Source: Arthrobacter psychrochitiniphilus | Lineage (GTDB): Bacteria > Actinomycetota > Actinomycetes > Actinomycetales > Micrococcaceae | Direction of reading: 5' to 3' | Assembly (NCBI RefSeq): GCF_003185915.1 | Contig: NZ_QHLZ01000008.1 | Span: forward strand, 1 to 64,000 | Length of the DNA: 64,000 nt | In this document: piece after piece, positions 1 to 8,975 of the stretch | How positions within the stretch are numbered: position 1 is the stretch's first letter | How the letters are laid out: every line of letters starts with the position of its first letter | The notes under the pieces: generated by a model | Told to the model about the DNA's origin: nothing | The model's database searches: none | The model's input: the letters and a program-made list of their open reading frames with translations, nothing else | Position numbers and translations under genes: made by a program

Positions 1-247
1 CCACATCACCAACACCCCTGTGGAGGAAACAACACCGCCACCACGGCCGTCGAGATCCGGAAAGCGGACCACTGACTACCGAATTGGAGTCTGTCAGCCA
101 GAGTAGAGGGCGCCCAGAACAGTTCAATAGCTGGGCTGTGGATAACGTGGTGGCGTGTCAGGCGGCTGCACTGTATTTTGGAACCAAGCCAACCGCAACG
201 ACTTCAACGGGGAAGCCGCTGTCAGGCAGCAGACTTGGGGGCAGGCG

Positions 248-910
248 ATGCGCCACACTGAAGGTGGACGTCCGGGCGGGCGTCGAGCCATTCTGGGGCT
301 GTCAGTAATAAGCATATTGATCTTGGTTGGTTGCTCATCAGCACCGAAAGAAATGGCAACCAGCTCACCAGGGGCGCCCACTGTTGTCGGCAGCCAACCG
401 GCCATCACCTCGGAACCAGCACCGACTCCAGCTGTCTACAAACCCGCTACGGACAAAGGTCCTGCCGAAAACGTACCTGTCCCAGTTTTGCCTGACAAGG
501 CCACAGAGTTTACCAAAGACGGGCTGATTGCCTTTGCTGAATACTGGTACTCAACCCTTGGTTATGTCTATGAGACTGGCGGTTCTGGACCGATGATGGA
601 AATTACTGAACCCGCTTGTAAGCCCTGCATATTTGTCAATCAACCGATCGCGGAATTGTATGAGAGTGGAGGCTGGATTGCTGGTGGTCGGATGACAGTG
701 CATCAGTCAACGGCGTCTTTCGAGCAGACACCCGACGGGACCTACCAAGTCATCCTCATGATTCAGCAGGCGCAGGTTCGGGCCTATGATGCAAACAAGA
801 TTCTGCGGAGTGAGCGCCCTCAAGGTGGCGCGCGGGCCAACATCGTGGTCGCAAGATTTATAGACAACCACTGGCAAGCCCAGACAGCCGAAGCGGTTGC
901 AAAACAGTGA
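248..910 (+). CDS. DUF6318-like secreted lipoprotein
   Basis: This encodes a 220-residue predicted lipoprotein. A basic N-terminus (RRAILG) leads into a hydrophobic stretch ending in the lipobox ILVGC, which puts the lipidated cysteine at residue 29. A Ser/Thr/Pro-rich linker follows (about residues 30-80), then a globular domain with the motif WYWST-like EYWYST and a C-x-x-C pair (ACKPC). The overall look matches the actinobacterial DUF6318 family, whose function is unknown. I chose the ATG at 248 because upstream in-frame starts would put a non-hydrophobic extension before the signal peptide. The next gene overlaps its stop codon, so the two are probably co-transcribed. The family name is from memory and is the least certain part. 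Confidence 0.65.
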   Translation: MRHTEGGRPGGRRAILGLSVISILILVGCSSAPKEMATSSPGAPTVVGSQPAITSEPAPTPAVYKPATDKGPAENVPVPVLPDKATEFTKDGLIAFAEYWYSTLGYVYETGGSGPMMEITEPACKPCIFVNQPIAELYESGGWIAGGRMTVHQSTASFEQTPDGTYQVILMIQQAQVRAYDANKILRSERPQGGARANIVVARFIDNHWQAQTAEAVAKQ

Positions 911-1812
911 TCATGAAACGTTTCCTAGCGACTTCACAACAAGCAATGTTGATAATCTCGATTGTTCTTCAGCCGCCAATTGGGCTGGCATTGGGTGAGA
1001 TTGACATTCCGAACTGGGACGATTCAGATCTCGTCACCGAGGGATGGAACCCGTCCGGAGGTGGAGACTATTTGGAGCAGACTCCGTCGGCAGGTCCAGC
1101 AGATCCCTTTCTCTACGAGGCCCGGGTTGCTTGTACCTCAGGCGATTCCGCAGTGTTTCCGGAATGTGCTGCCGTAATGCCAGAATGTGGCGGCGGCGAT
1201 GGTGGAGAGCCTGGAACCGTGGTCTATTGGTATTCGACATTAAAGAATGCTGCCCAGAAAGTATGGGCATTTCATTCTGGTCCTGTGTGCATCTTTGGCG
1301 AAAAGCCGAGGGATTTACTTGCCGAGATTGCAGGCCAGATCGCTCACGAATTTCAGCGAACCCCAATAGCCGCGGCAGAATTCGGCAGCCAGCCCGGCCC
1401 TCATACCCTCCGCGGGAAGGAAACTAACGTTTGGGCTGCGGCGAAAACGCAGACATTCAACCTGAGCATGCTGGGCCAAAACGTCACCATTACTGCTACG
1501 CCTGCGGGCTACACCTGGGATTACGGCGATGGTACAACTTGGGGCCCGACGCCCATCCATGGGGCGCCACTACATGCCGACCGCATCGGTGAACAAACAC
1601 AAACCAGCCACGTCTACACCGAAACTGGACGGCTGACAATCGGACTCACAACACACTTTAATGGCAGCTACTCGGTCAATGGTGGCCCGGAACTACCCAT
1701 CCCCGGCCAGGGAAACATCGCCTCCCCAGCACTGCCGCTCACTGTCTGGCGTGCCGAAACCCACCTCTACGCCGACGATTGCATTGTCAACCCCCACGGC
1801 GTCGGCTGTTAG
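907..1812 (+). CDS. Secreted PKD-like domain protein
   Basis: A 301-residue protein starting at a GTG that overlaps the previous stop by 4 bases; an ATG at 913 is an alternative. It begins with a hydrophobic signal-like segment (residues about 10-30). The C-terminal half has PKD-domain hallmarks: YTWDYGDGTTWG (near residue 200) followed by TSHVYTETGRLTIGLTT, the usual WDFGDG...HTY pattern of an Ig-like beta-sandwich. Several cysteines lie in a Gly-rich loop in the middle and two near the end, so disulphides are possible. PKD domains usually mediate extracellular protein or carbohydrate contacts. The pairing with a lipoprotein suggests a cell-surface or secreted job. No enzyme motif is visible. 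Confidence 0.65.
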   Translation: MIMKRFLATSQQAMLIISIVLQPPIGLALGEIDIPNWDDSDLVTEGWNPSGGGDYLEQTPSAGPADPFLYEARVACTSGDSAVFPECAAVMPECGGGDGGEPGTVVYWYSTLKNAAQKVWAFHSGPVCIFGEKPRDLLAEIAGQIAHEFQRTPIAAAEFGSQPGPHTLRGKETNVWAAAKTQTFNLSMLGQNVTITATPAGYTWDYGDGTTWGPTPIHGAPLHADRIGEQTQTSHVYTETGRLTIGLTTHFNGSYSVNGGPELPIPGQGNIASPALPLTVWRAETHLYADDCIVNPHGVGC

Positions 1813-1843
1813 GGCACGCCCCAAACAAAACTAACCCCAGCAA

Positions 1844-1880
1844 GACGTACGGCGGCGGAATCAACCCGCCGCCATACGTC
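1844..1880. terminator. Bidirectional hairpin terminator
   Basis: Fifteen-base arms (GACGTACGGCGGCGG at 1844-1858 and CCGCCGCCATACGTC at 1866-1880) pair with one wobble around a 7-base loop. It sits between two convergent genes. No strong T-tract is present, so termination efficiency is uncertain. Confidence 0.6.
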
Positions 1881-1888
1881 ACAGACAA

Positions 1889-3964
1889 CTACTTCTTGGC
1901 GGCAGTCTTTGCCCGCTGGATCAAAATCTTCTCATCTATAGGACCATCTGAGCTGGCACGCAGCTTACGGTAGTAGTCGCGAGCTTCATCTTGGCGCTCA
2001 CGCTCAATTCCCGTGGCGATGGTGGCGCGCAGGTGTTCTGGACCGTAGCCGAAGGCATCCACCAGATCCAGTGCATGCGGCCGCAACTTGCTAAGCACTC
2101 GGTTAATATAAGGGGCAAGGGTGCGGGCGCGCAACATGGAAATTCGGCCGTTCATCAAGTACCAGTCCAGGTGCTTTTCAATCAAGGACAGGCCAAAAAG
2201 GTCCCGCAGGCGCGTCATAACCCGCTTGGTTCCCGGATCAGAAATCCTGCCAAGTGCTGCCGTGAACGATTCCCACTGCAACAGTTCAGCATGGGCCCGG
2301 GCAGCTTCAATGAGATCATTCTGGTGGTCATTGAATATCTGTGCACCCTTATCCTTCGGCTGCTTCGCAGCTTCCTTCAAAGCTCCAGCAACTTCGGCCA
2401 CCATGGTCTGCACCCGGTCAGCCAGCATCTGGTGCTGTGTACCGGCATCTTTTAGCGCCTTGGCCGACTTTTGAGCGGAACCCGTGTCAGAAACAAACTG
2501 CGCCACCTGACGCAGGCCTGTCTTGTTAAGGGTCAGATCAGCGGCCGCTCCAGCCACGAAACGAGCAAGAACGCCGAAGTCCAGGTTACGGAACTCCTTG
2601 CTGTAGTCAGCCAGAAGGCGCTTGGCCACCAACTGCAGAAGTACCGTGTTATCGCCTTCAAAAGTGGCGTAAACATCAAGGTCTGCCCGCAACGAGGTAA
2701 ATCGGTTTTCCGCCATAAAGCCAGCGCCACCGCAGGCCTCGCGGCATTCCTGCAGCGTCTCCAAGGCGTGCCAGGTGGTCAGTGATTTGTAGGCGGCCGC
2801 GAGAGTCTCCAGATCCTGCCGGTCTTCGTCGGTGTCATGCGCACCGGAGAAAACATCATTGAACTTCACCAGAAGATCCTCATGGGCGAACGCGGCCGCG
2901 TACGTAGTTGCCAGCAGTGGCAATAGTCGGCGCTGGTGGCGCTGGTAATCCAGCAGCACTACTTCTTCAGTGTCTGAGGCTGCGTTGAATTGACGGCGTT
3001 CAGTGGCGTACTGAATGGCGATCTTCAAGGCAACTTTGGAAGCAGCAACGGCTGCACCGTTGAGAGAAACACGGCCCTGGACCAAGGTGCCCAGCATGGT
3101 AAAGAAGCGCCGGCCGGGGCTTGCGATGGGGGAGCTGTAGCTGCCATCGGGGGCCACATCGCCATAGCGGTTGAGCAGGTTGGTGCGGGGGATGTGAACG
3201 TTGTCGAAAGCGAGCCGCCCGTTGTCAATGCCGTTTAGCCCGCCCTTGATGTTGTCATCACGGCCCTGTATTCCGGGTAGGAACTCCTTGGTTTTGGGGT
3301 CGCGCAGGTCAACGTAGAACGCATGCACTCCGTGGTTGACGCCCTTGGTGATGAGCTGGGCAAACACCACGGCAGCAATACCGTCTACGGCCGCGTTTCC
3401 GATGTACTCCTTCCACGCAGCGGCGAACGGCGTGTTGATGACGAACTCCTGGCTCGAGGCATCATAGGTGGCAGTGGTTGCGATGGAGGCTACATCGGAG
3501 CCGTGCCCAATCTCCGTCATGGCGAAAGAGCCGGGGATGTCCAGATTCATGATGCCAGGCAGCCATTTGTCCTGGTGCTCCTGATTACCCAAGTGCAGTA
3601 CTGCGGAGCCGAAGAGGCCCCACTGGACGCCGCCCTTGATTTGCAGGGACGGGTCGGCAATGACGAGTTCCTCAAAGCCGGCAACATTGCCGCCATGGTC
3701 ATCGCTACCGCCAAGACGGGTGGGGAAAGCACGGTGGACGCCGTTTTGTTGCACCAAAATGCCTAGCTGTTGGAAGACCCGTTTGCGGTGCTCGGTGTGA
3801 GTGAGCCCCTCAATCTTGTGGAGTTCCGGGTTCCCTGCCAAGGCGCGGGCTGCAAGACGAACATCGGCCCACTTGCCTAGGAGTAGTTCACCCAGCGCGG
3901 CAACATCGACGCCAGCGTCGCTGTTGTTGGCTGCGGGCGAAAGCGGATTCATTGTCTGCGTCAT
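1889..3964 (-). CDS. Acyl-CoA dehydrogenase/oxidase family protein
   Basis: A 691-residue flavoprotein of the acyl-CoA dehydrogenase/oxidase superfamily, expected to oxidise acyl-CoA to trans-2-enoyl-CoA in the cytoplasm. Visible marks are GSFAMTEIGHGSDVASIAT (about residues 145-163, the flavin-binding middle-domain motif), YATERRQF (helical domain), and REACGGAGFMAENR (FAD-contact loop). The length, about 690 rather than 380-400, and the extra C-terminal helical domain fit the acyl-CoA oxidase (ACOX) subgroup better than short-chain dehydrogenases. Its start codon overlaps the TetR gene's stop by 4 bases, so regulator and enzyme form one operon. It is divergent from the thiolase-FabG-MaoC operon, which supplies later beta-oxidation-like steps. 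Whether it uses oxygen or ETF cannot be told from sequence. Confidence 0.85.
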   Translation of the reverse strand: MTQTMNPLSPAANNSDAGVDVAALGELLLGKWADVRLAARALAGNPELHKIEGLTHTEHRKRVFQQLGILVQQNGVHRAFPTRLGGSDDHGGNVAGFEELVIADPSLQIKGGVQWGLFGSAVLHLGNQEHQDKWLPGIMNLDIPGSFAMTEIGHGSDVASIATTATYDASSQEFVINTPFAAAWKEYIGNAAVDGIAAVVFAQLITKGVNHGVHAFYVDLRDPKTKEFLPGIQGRDDNIKGGLNGIDNGRLAFDNVHIPRTNLLNRYGDVAPDGSYSSPIASPGRRFFTMLGTLVQGRVSLNGAAVAASKVALKIAIQYATERRQFNAASDTEEVVLLDYQRHQRRLLPLLATTYAAAFAHEDLLVKFNDVFSGAHDTDEDRQDLETLAAAYKSLTTWHALETLQECREACGGAGFMAENRFTSLRADLDVYATFEGDNTVLLQLVAKRLLADYSKEFRNLDFGVLARFVAGAAADLTLNKTGLRQVAQFVSDTGSAQKSAKALKDAGTQHQMLADRVQTMVAEVAGALKEAAKQPKDKGAQIFNDHQNDLIEAARAHAELLQWESFTAALGRISDPGTKRVMTRLRDLFGLSLIEKHLDWYLMNGRISMLRARTLAPYINRVLSKLRPHALDLVDAFGYGPEHLRATIATGIERERQDEARDYYRKLRASSDGPIDEKILIQRAKTAAKK

Positions 3965-4728
3965 GATTTTCCTTCTGCTGCTGTTGTTGAACGGTGAGGG
4001 GGCGTGAGGGGGACAAGCTGCCCCACGCCGTCGAACAGCCAGGCCGAAATTTGCCCAGCCATGGTTGTGAAATCTGGCTTGTTGTCAAGATCCGGGGTCT
4101 GGAGCCACAATTCCCCTGCCGTGCGCACCATGCCTATGGCTGCTTGGGGCCAGTAATCCACCAGCGGGGAGTTGGGATCGCCCAGCAGATGCCCCATCGG
4201 CTCGGTGATCATGGCCGTGACGCTGTCAAAGAACCCCGTCAACTCACCAGAGGGCCGGGCTTCACCATCGTCTGGAAGCGTGGCAAAGAAGTAGACGTTG
4301 GGGGAGGTCTGCGCCATTTGAAGGTAGGCGGAAATCATTGCGGTCACCCCTTCGCGGGGGGAGCTTGCACCTTGGCGGGCCGCGGCAATGGTTTGCTGCA
4401 TCTGCCGGATCACTACGGCTCCCACAGCGTGGCGCAACCCTGACTTATCGCCAAAGTAGCGGTAGAAAACAGACTTTGACGTTCCTGCCGTGACGGCTAT
4501 CTCCTCCATGGAGGCGTCTGCCCCCAGCCTGTGGATGGCCCGGCGGGTTGCCTGAATCAAGGAACGACGGCGTTCCTCACGGTGGGATTCCCATCGCACC
4601 GAACGCCCGTCGAGGGAGGCGTCAGCGGCCTTGGCAGGTCCGGGCAAGGAGGAGTCCGCGGAGCAGGCCAAGGAAGAAGGCGAGGAGGAGTGGGAGGATG
4701 CTGTTGGCTCTTGCTGTAACGAGTTCAC
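3961..4728 (-). CDS. TetR/AcrR family regulator of the fatty-acid cluster
   Basis: A TetR-type repressor with an N-terminal helix-turn-helix (SMEEIAVTAGTSKSVFYRYFGDKSGL) and a helical C-terminal ligand domain. An in-frame TTG at 4767 would put a perfect operator palindrome inside the coding region. I therefore prefer the GTG at 4728, which begins right after the palindrome and could be leaderless; an internal GTG close to the HTH is also possible. The Ser/Pro-rich stretch before the HTH is low complexity. The gene overlaps the acyl-CoA oxidase gene by 4 bases and is divergent from the thiolase operon. It likely represses both transcripts and itself and responds to an acyl-CoA; the ligand is inference. 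Confidence 0.8.
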   Translation of the reverse strand: MNSLQQEPTASSHSSSPSSLACSADSSLPGPAKAADASLDGRSVRWESHREERRRSLIQATRRAIHRLGADASMEEIAVTAGTSKSVFYRYFGDKSGLRHAVGAVVIRQMQQTIAAARQGASSPREGVTAMISAYLQMAQTSPNVYFFATLPDDGEARPSGELTGFFDSVTAMITEPMGHLLGDPNSPLVDYWPQAAIGMVRTAGELWLQTPDLDNKPDFTTMAGQISAWLFDGVGQLVPLTPPHRSTTAAEGKS

Positions 4729-4759
4729 GATACTCAGCGTATCAGGTACGCTGAGTATC
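4729..4759. promoter_or_regulatory. Perfect palindromic TetR-type operator
   Basis: GATACTCAGCGTA (4729-4741) and TACGCTGAGTATC (4747-4759) form a perfect 13-bp inverted repeat around TCAGG. It lies in the divergent intergenic region between the TetR gene and the thiolase gene. Size and position are typical of a TetR-dimer operator that controls both directions. Confidence 0.8.
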
Positions 4760-4793
4760 AGTAACAATCGGTGTCCCCGTAGAAGAGAGCCTC

Positions 4794-6176
4794 ATGACAA
4801 ACCACTCAGCAGCAGAGAATCAGCATTCCGTTGACACGAAGCATGGAGCAAAGGTGGCCTCTGCCCCCACGTCCCGTGCTGCCCTGCGTAAAGCAGTAGT
4901 TGTTGGTGGCAATCGAATTCCCTTCGCACGTTCGGGCGGCGCATACTCGCATTCCTCTAACCAGGACATGCTGACAGCTGCCCTAGATGGTTTGGTGGCC
5001 CGGTTTGGTCTGGCTGACGAGGAAATTGGTGAAGTTGCCGCCGGCGCAGTACTGAAACATTCACGAGACTTCAACCTCACCCGGGAAGCCGTACTGGGTT
5101 CCGCACTATCTGCAACCACCCCTGCCTATGATCTCCAGCAGGCCTGCGCCACAGGAATGGAAGCCGTGATTGGACTTTCCAACAAGATCAAGTTGGGTCA
5201 GATTGATTCCGCCATTGCCGGCGGGGTGGACTCTGCCTCGGATGCACCCATCGCCGTCAGCGAAGGTCTACGTGCCATCCTGCTTGATCTGAACCGTGCC
5301 AAGACCATGGGGCAGAAGGCCAAGATCATCAGCCGCATCCGGCCCAAGGATCTCTCCCCGGATGCACCCTCCACTGGTGAACCGCGCACGGGACTTTCCA
5401 TGGGTGAGCATCAGGCACTCACCACGGCACAGTGGAAGATCAGCCGCGAGGCCCAGGATGAGCTCGCCCTTGCCAGTCACAAGAACCTTGCGGCAGCCTA
5501 TGACAACCACTTCTTCGATGACCTCATCACGCCCTTCCGCGGACTGAACCGTGACTCCAACCTGCGCGCCGATACCAGCATGGAGAAGCTGGCCAAGCTC
5601 AAGCCGGCCTTCGGCAAGTCCCTCGGGGATGCCGCGACCATGACGGCAGGGAACTCCACCCCGCTGACTGACGGTGCCGCAACTGTGCTGCTGGCCTCCG
5701 AGGAATGGGCCACCGCACGCGATCTGCCCATTCTGGCTGACATCGTTGACGGCGAGGCGGCGGCAGTCGACTTTGTCCACGGCAAGGACGGGCTGCTCAT
5801 GGCTCCCGCGTTCGCGGTCCCGCGCCTGCTGGCCCGCAACGGATTGACGCTAGCCGACTTCGACTACTTTGAAATTCATGAGGCCTTCGCCGGTACTGTC
5901 CTTTCCACACTGGCAGCGTGGGAGGACGAGGAGTTTAGCAAAACCCGTCTGGGCTTAGATGATGCCTTTGGTTCCATTGACCGGACCAAGCTCAACGTCA
6001 ACGGGTCCTCGCTGGCTGCGGGTCATCCCTTCGCCGCCACAGGGGGGCGCTTGGTTGCCTCGCTGGCTAAGATGCTCCATGAACGCGGTCAGGTGGATGG
6101 CCGCCCGGCCCGCGGCTTGATATCGGTCTGCGCCGCCGGCGGCCAAAGCGTTGTCATCATCATGGAAGGGCGCTAA
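4794..6176 (+). CDS. Acetyl-CoA acetyltransferase (thiolase)
   Basis: A 460-residue thiolase that should cleave or condense 3-ketoacyl-CoA and CoA. All catalytic elements are present: the nucleophilic Cys118 in QQACATGMEAV, His362 in EIHEAFAG, His411 in AAGHPFAATGG and Cys446 in SVCAAGGQ. The start is an ATG preceded by a purine-rich AGAAGAGAG. The first 30 residues are a non-conserved hydrophilic extension. It is the first gene of a three-gene operon with a FabG-type reductase and a MaoC-type hydratase, and faces the TetR/acyl-CoA oxidase operon across a palindromic operator. The gene set resembles fadA2-fabG4-htdX-fadE5 of mycobacteria. FadI or FadA naming is a matter of subfamily and was left open. 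Confidence 0.88.
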   Translation: MTNHSAAENQHSVDTKHGAKVASAPTSRAALRKAVVVGGNRIPFARSGGAYSHSSNQDMLTAALDGLVARFGLADEEIGEVAAGAVLKHSRDFNLTREAVLGSALSATTPAYDLQQACATGMEAVIGLSNKIKLGQIDSAIAGGVDSASDAPIAVSEGLRAILLDLNRAKTMGQKAKIISRIRPKDLSPDAPSTGEPRTGLSMGEHQALTTAQWKISREAQDELALASHKNLAAAYDNHFFDDLITPFRGLNRDSNLRADTSMEKLAKLKPAFGKSLGDAATMTAGNSTPLTDGAATVLLASEEWATARDLPILADIVDGEAAAVDFVHGKDGLLMAPAFAVPRLLARNGLTLADFDYFEIHEAFAGTVLSTLAAWEDEEFSKTRLGLDDAFGSIDRTKLNVNGSSLAAGHPFAATGGRLVASLAKMLHERGQVDGRPARGLISVCAAGGQSVVIIMEGR

Positions 6177-6180
6177 TTCC

Positions 6181-7557
6181 ATGAACCCGCACAATAAGAC
6201 TTCGCGACCGCAGCAAAATTCAGACAAGTACACAGAGTTTGTCAGCCGTGGCCTGGGTAAGGATCTGGCAAAGCGTTTGGGTTTGCCGCAGCCGGCCATC
6301 CTGCGGCGGTATTCGCCTCTTGCCCCGCTGGTTGAGGGCCCCATTCTGGTTGTTGGCCAAGGAGCAGGGGCCGACGCCGTTGCAACAGTGTTGCTTAGCT
6401 GGCACCAAGATGTTCGCCGGCACACCGCGCCCAAGGAAAAGTTGGGCGCCATCGTGGTGGTCTTGGACGAGCTGGGGCATCCTGAGCAACTTTCCGCGCC
6501 CATGCTCAGCGTCGCCGCGGCCTTGCGTGGCCTGAACCGGAACGCCCGGGTGGTCAGCATCTCCCGGCAGGCTTCCAGCACAGACACCCCCGCAGTTGCC
6601 GCGGCACGCAACGGGGTGGACGGAATTGTGCGCTCACTGGCCAAGGAACTGCGTGCCGGGGCCACAGCCAATGGGATTGTGCTGGCAAACGGTATTGCAG
6701 CGGACGCACCCAGTGCCATGTCGGCGCTGCGTTTCTTCCTTTCGGGCCGCTCGGCATTCGTTGATGGACAGTTCCTCACTGCATCCTGCGCAGGATCCGT
6801 CACCGAACCGGATTGGACCAAACCACTGACCGGATCCGTTGCGGTGGTCACGGGCGCGGCCCGGGGCATTGGCGCAGCAATTGCGCGGACACTTGCCCGC
6901 GACGGTGCAACCGTTTTCGTCGTCGATGTGCCAGCAGCTGGAGATCACCTGGCAGCGGTTGCCAATGAGATCCATGGCACGGCACTGCAGCTGGATATCA
7001 CTAGTGCTGACGCCGGGGAGCGCATCTTAGAACACGCCATCTCCCGCTACGGGCGCCTGGACATTGTGGTGCACAACGCCGGAATCACCCGGGATAAGTT
7101 GTTGGCCAATATGGATGGTGCCAAATGGGACTCCGTCATCGCCGTAAATATTGCCTCGCAACTGCGCATGAACGAGGTGTTCCTCGCCAGCCCGGCGTTT
7201 GGTAACAATTCACGGATCATCAGCGTTGCCTCCACCAGCGGTATTGCCGGGAACCGGGGTCAAAGCAACTATGCGGCGTCGAAGGCAGGGGTTATGGGCA
7301 TGGTCTGGTCTACTGCGCCGTTGTTGGCCGAACGCGGAGGTACGGTGAACGCCGTCGCACCTGGATTCATTGAAACGGAGATGACGGCGAAGATTCCCTT
7401 CGCCACACGGGAAGTTGCCCGGCGCCTGAACAGCCTTCAACAGGGCGGCAAACCCGGTGATGTTGCCGAAGCGATCGCCTTCTTTGCGCAGCCCAACGCT
7501 GCCGGTGTCACGGCGAATGTGCTGAGGGTGTGCGGGCAGAACTTGGTGGGGCAATGA
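6181..7557 (+). CDS. Large FabG-type 3-oxoacyl reductase (FabG4-like)
   Basis: A 458-residue high-molecular-weight FabG. Only the second half carries the working SDR fold: nucleotide motif TGAARGIG (224-231), NAG (299-301), and the catalytic set Ser351, Tyr364 and Lys368 in NYAASKAG. The first half (residues about 50-200) is a degenerate Rossmann-like domain without these residues, as in mycobacterial FabG4. It should reduce 3-oxoacyl-CoA or -ACP with NAD(P)H. The ATG at 6181 follows the thiolase stop by 4 bases and has GGAAGGG upstream. The downstream MaoC gene overlaps its stop. FabG4 is an NADH-dependent ketoacyl-CoA reductase in mycobacteria; substrate here is inferred. Confidence 0.85.
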   Translation: MNPHNKTSRPQQNSDKYTEFVSRGLGKDLAKRLGLPQPAILRRYSPLAPLVEGPILVVGQGAGADAVATVLLSWHQDVRRHTAPKEKLGAIVVVLDELGHPEQLSAPMLSVAAALRGLNRNARVVSISRQASSTDTPAVAAARNGVDGIVRSLAKELRAGATANGIVLANGIAADAPSAMSALRFFLSGRSAFVDGQFLTASCAGSVTEPDWTKPLTGSVAVVTGAARGIGAAIARTLARDGATVFVVDVPAAGDHLAAVANEIHGTALQLDITSADAGERILEHAISRYGRLDIVVHNAGITRDKLLANMDGAKWDSVIAVNIASQLRMNEVFLASPAFGNNSRIISVASTSGIAGNRGQSNYAASKAGVMGMVWSTAPLLAERGGTVNAVAPGFIETEMTAKIPFATREVARRLNSLQQGGKPGDVAEAIAFFAQPNAAGVTANVLRVCGQNLVGQ

Positions 7558-8459
7558 GCGAGGAAACGTTGTTGACAGAGATGCCATCGCTGTCCAAGCT
7601 TTACATCAATGCTGCTGCTGCTGCGGCTAAATCCAAGCTGCTCCGGGCCCAACCCGTTGTGGCGTTGCCGTCTCGCGCTGTGGAAGTCCGCGGTGTGCAG
7701 GCCAACCTTGCCAAGGTCACAGAGTTTGCCCACCTGATGGGAGAGCCGGCCCGTGATGTGTTGCCCTCCGGCTATTTGCACGCACTGGTGTTTCCCGTGG
7801 CCATGTCCGTCATGGTCCAGGAAGACTTTCCGCTGCCACTATTGGGAATGATTCACCTGCGCAATCAGGTGGAACAGCTGGCTCCCGTGCTCTTCACGGA
7901 TAAGTTGACCGTCCGGGCCTGGGCGCGGGATCTGAGCGGTCACCGAAGCGGTACTCAGGTGCAGCTCGTGAGTGAAATCCACACTGCGGACGGTACGGAA
8001 TTGTTGTGGCGGGGAATTTCCACGTACCTGGCCAAGGGTGTTTTCCTGCCTGGGCTGGACAAGCCGACGGCCGCTCCCATGCGGGAGGACTTTGTGCCGC
8101 CAGCACCCACCGCAGAGTGGCGCCTGGGCGTTGATACGGGGCGTGCCTATGCAGCGGTATCGGGCGATTTCAACCCGATCCACCTGAGCGTACTGACGGC
8201 CAAGGCGCTGGGCCTGCGGCGCTCCATAGCCCATGGCATGTACGCCGCGTCCCGCGTTCTGGCCACGGTTCCGAGTTCCAAACCGCATTCCTTCAGCTGG
8301 GACATCAGCTTTGACTCGCCCATCTTCTTGCCTGCCACCGTCGCCTTAGAGGTCCTTGACCGAGAATCTGAGGATGGTCTCTGGCTGGGCTCGGAGTTCA
8401 CCGCATGGAACGCCCGCAGCACCAGACGCTTCTTCAGCGGCACCGTAACAGCTGACTAA
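7554..8459 (+). CDS. MaoC-like (hot-dog) enoyl hydratase
   Basis: A 301-residue double hot-dog protein. The C-terminal domain has the hydratase-2 motif YAAVSGDFNPIHLSVLTAK (199-217), with the catalytic pair Asp205 and His210 followed by SIAHGM. It is expected to hydrate trans-2-enoyl-CoA or dehydrate (R)-3-hydroxyacyl-CoA, matching the HtdX type found next to FabG4 in mycobacteria. The ATG at 7554 overlaps the reductase stop (ATGA), so translation is coupled; an upstream GTG at 7530 is less likely. Last gene of the operon. Together with the divergent oxidase and the thiolase, the locus holds every step needed for a two-carbon cycle of acyl-CoA shortening or extension. Confidence 0.85.
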   Translation: MSEETLLTEMPSLSKLYINAAAAAAKSKLLRAQPVVALPSRAVEVRGVQANLAKVTEFAHLMGEPARDVLPSGYLHALVFPVAMSVMVQEDFPLPLLGMIHLRNQVEQLAPVLFTDKLTVRAWARDLSGHRSGTQVQLVSEIHTADGTELLWRGISTYLAKGVFLPGLDKPTAAPMREDFVPPAPTAEWRLGVDTGRAYAAVSGDFNPIHLSVLTAKALGLRRSIAHGMYAASRVLATVPSSKPHSFSWDISFDSPIFLPATVALEVLDRESEDGLWLGSEFTAWNARSTRRFFSGTVTAD

Positions 8460-8926
8460 AGGCTTGTTGGCTCCTGATACGGGTAGGCTGCAATGATCCC
8501 CTGAATCCGCTCGACGGCGGACTGGTCCAGGCCACTGGGGGAGACCCCATTCCAGGCCTGGACCGCCACCTCACCAAAATTGTGACAGTGACGGGCTGGA
8601 ACAGCCTCTCCCATGAACATGTCAAAGGCCACCTGCAGGGTCACCGCAGCAAGGGCAGCTGCCTGAGCAGTGAGTACGGAGGTGGCAGCGTGCGTGGCGT
8701 CTGAAGCCTGAGTAGTGTGGCCAGCCTGCTGGGCCCGCCGCTGCTGGAAGGTATCCTCGGTTCGCCACAGCTAGGACGCAGCACGATACGCCAGCCTAAA
8801 AGCTCAAACCGCCAGGAATCCTTGAAAGAGTGCCTGGCGTGGGACAAGAGGCGGTGTGAGGGCCAGAGCCACGGCAGCTACGGACGCAACGAACCCGGCA
8901 ATCCGAGCTGAGCTACAGTGCGCCAT
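8456..8926 (-). pseudogene. Possible decayed small gene(s), identity unknown
   Basis: The roughly 500 bases between the MaoC gene and the DUF2786 gene hold no intact gene. On the minus strand there is a 40-codon ORF (8926-8804) beginning MAHCSSARIAGF with a hydrophobic segment and an AGAAGG upstream. After it, an open frame without a start runs from about 8770 to 8456 (EDTFQQRRAQQ ... YPYQEPTSL). The helical, Ala-rich look could be a regulator's C-terminus. The pieces could be one frameshifted gene, or chance. I do not recognise either piece. Confidence 0.25.
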
Positions 8927-8975
8927 GGGTGGTTGCCTTCTGCTGCCTGATGAATGTCGTGGCTAGCCTATCTTT

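Noticed and set aside
1..247. 3' end of an upstream gene at the window start
   Set aside because: Two frames are open to stops at 73-75 and 104-106, but neither tail has a motif that decides between them, so no feature was called.
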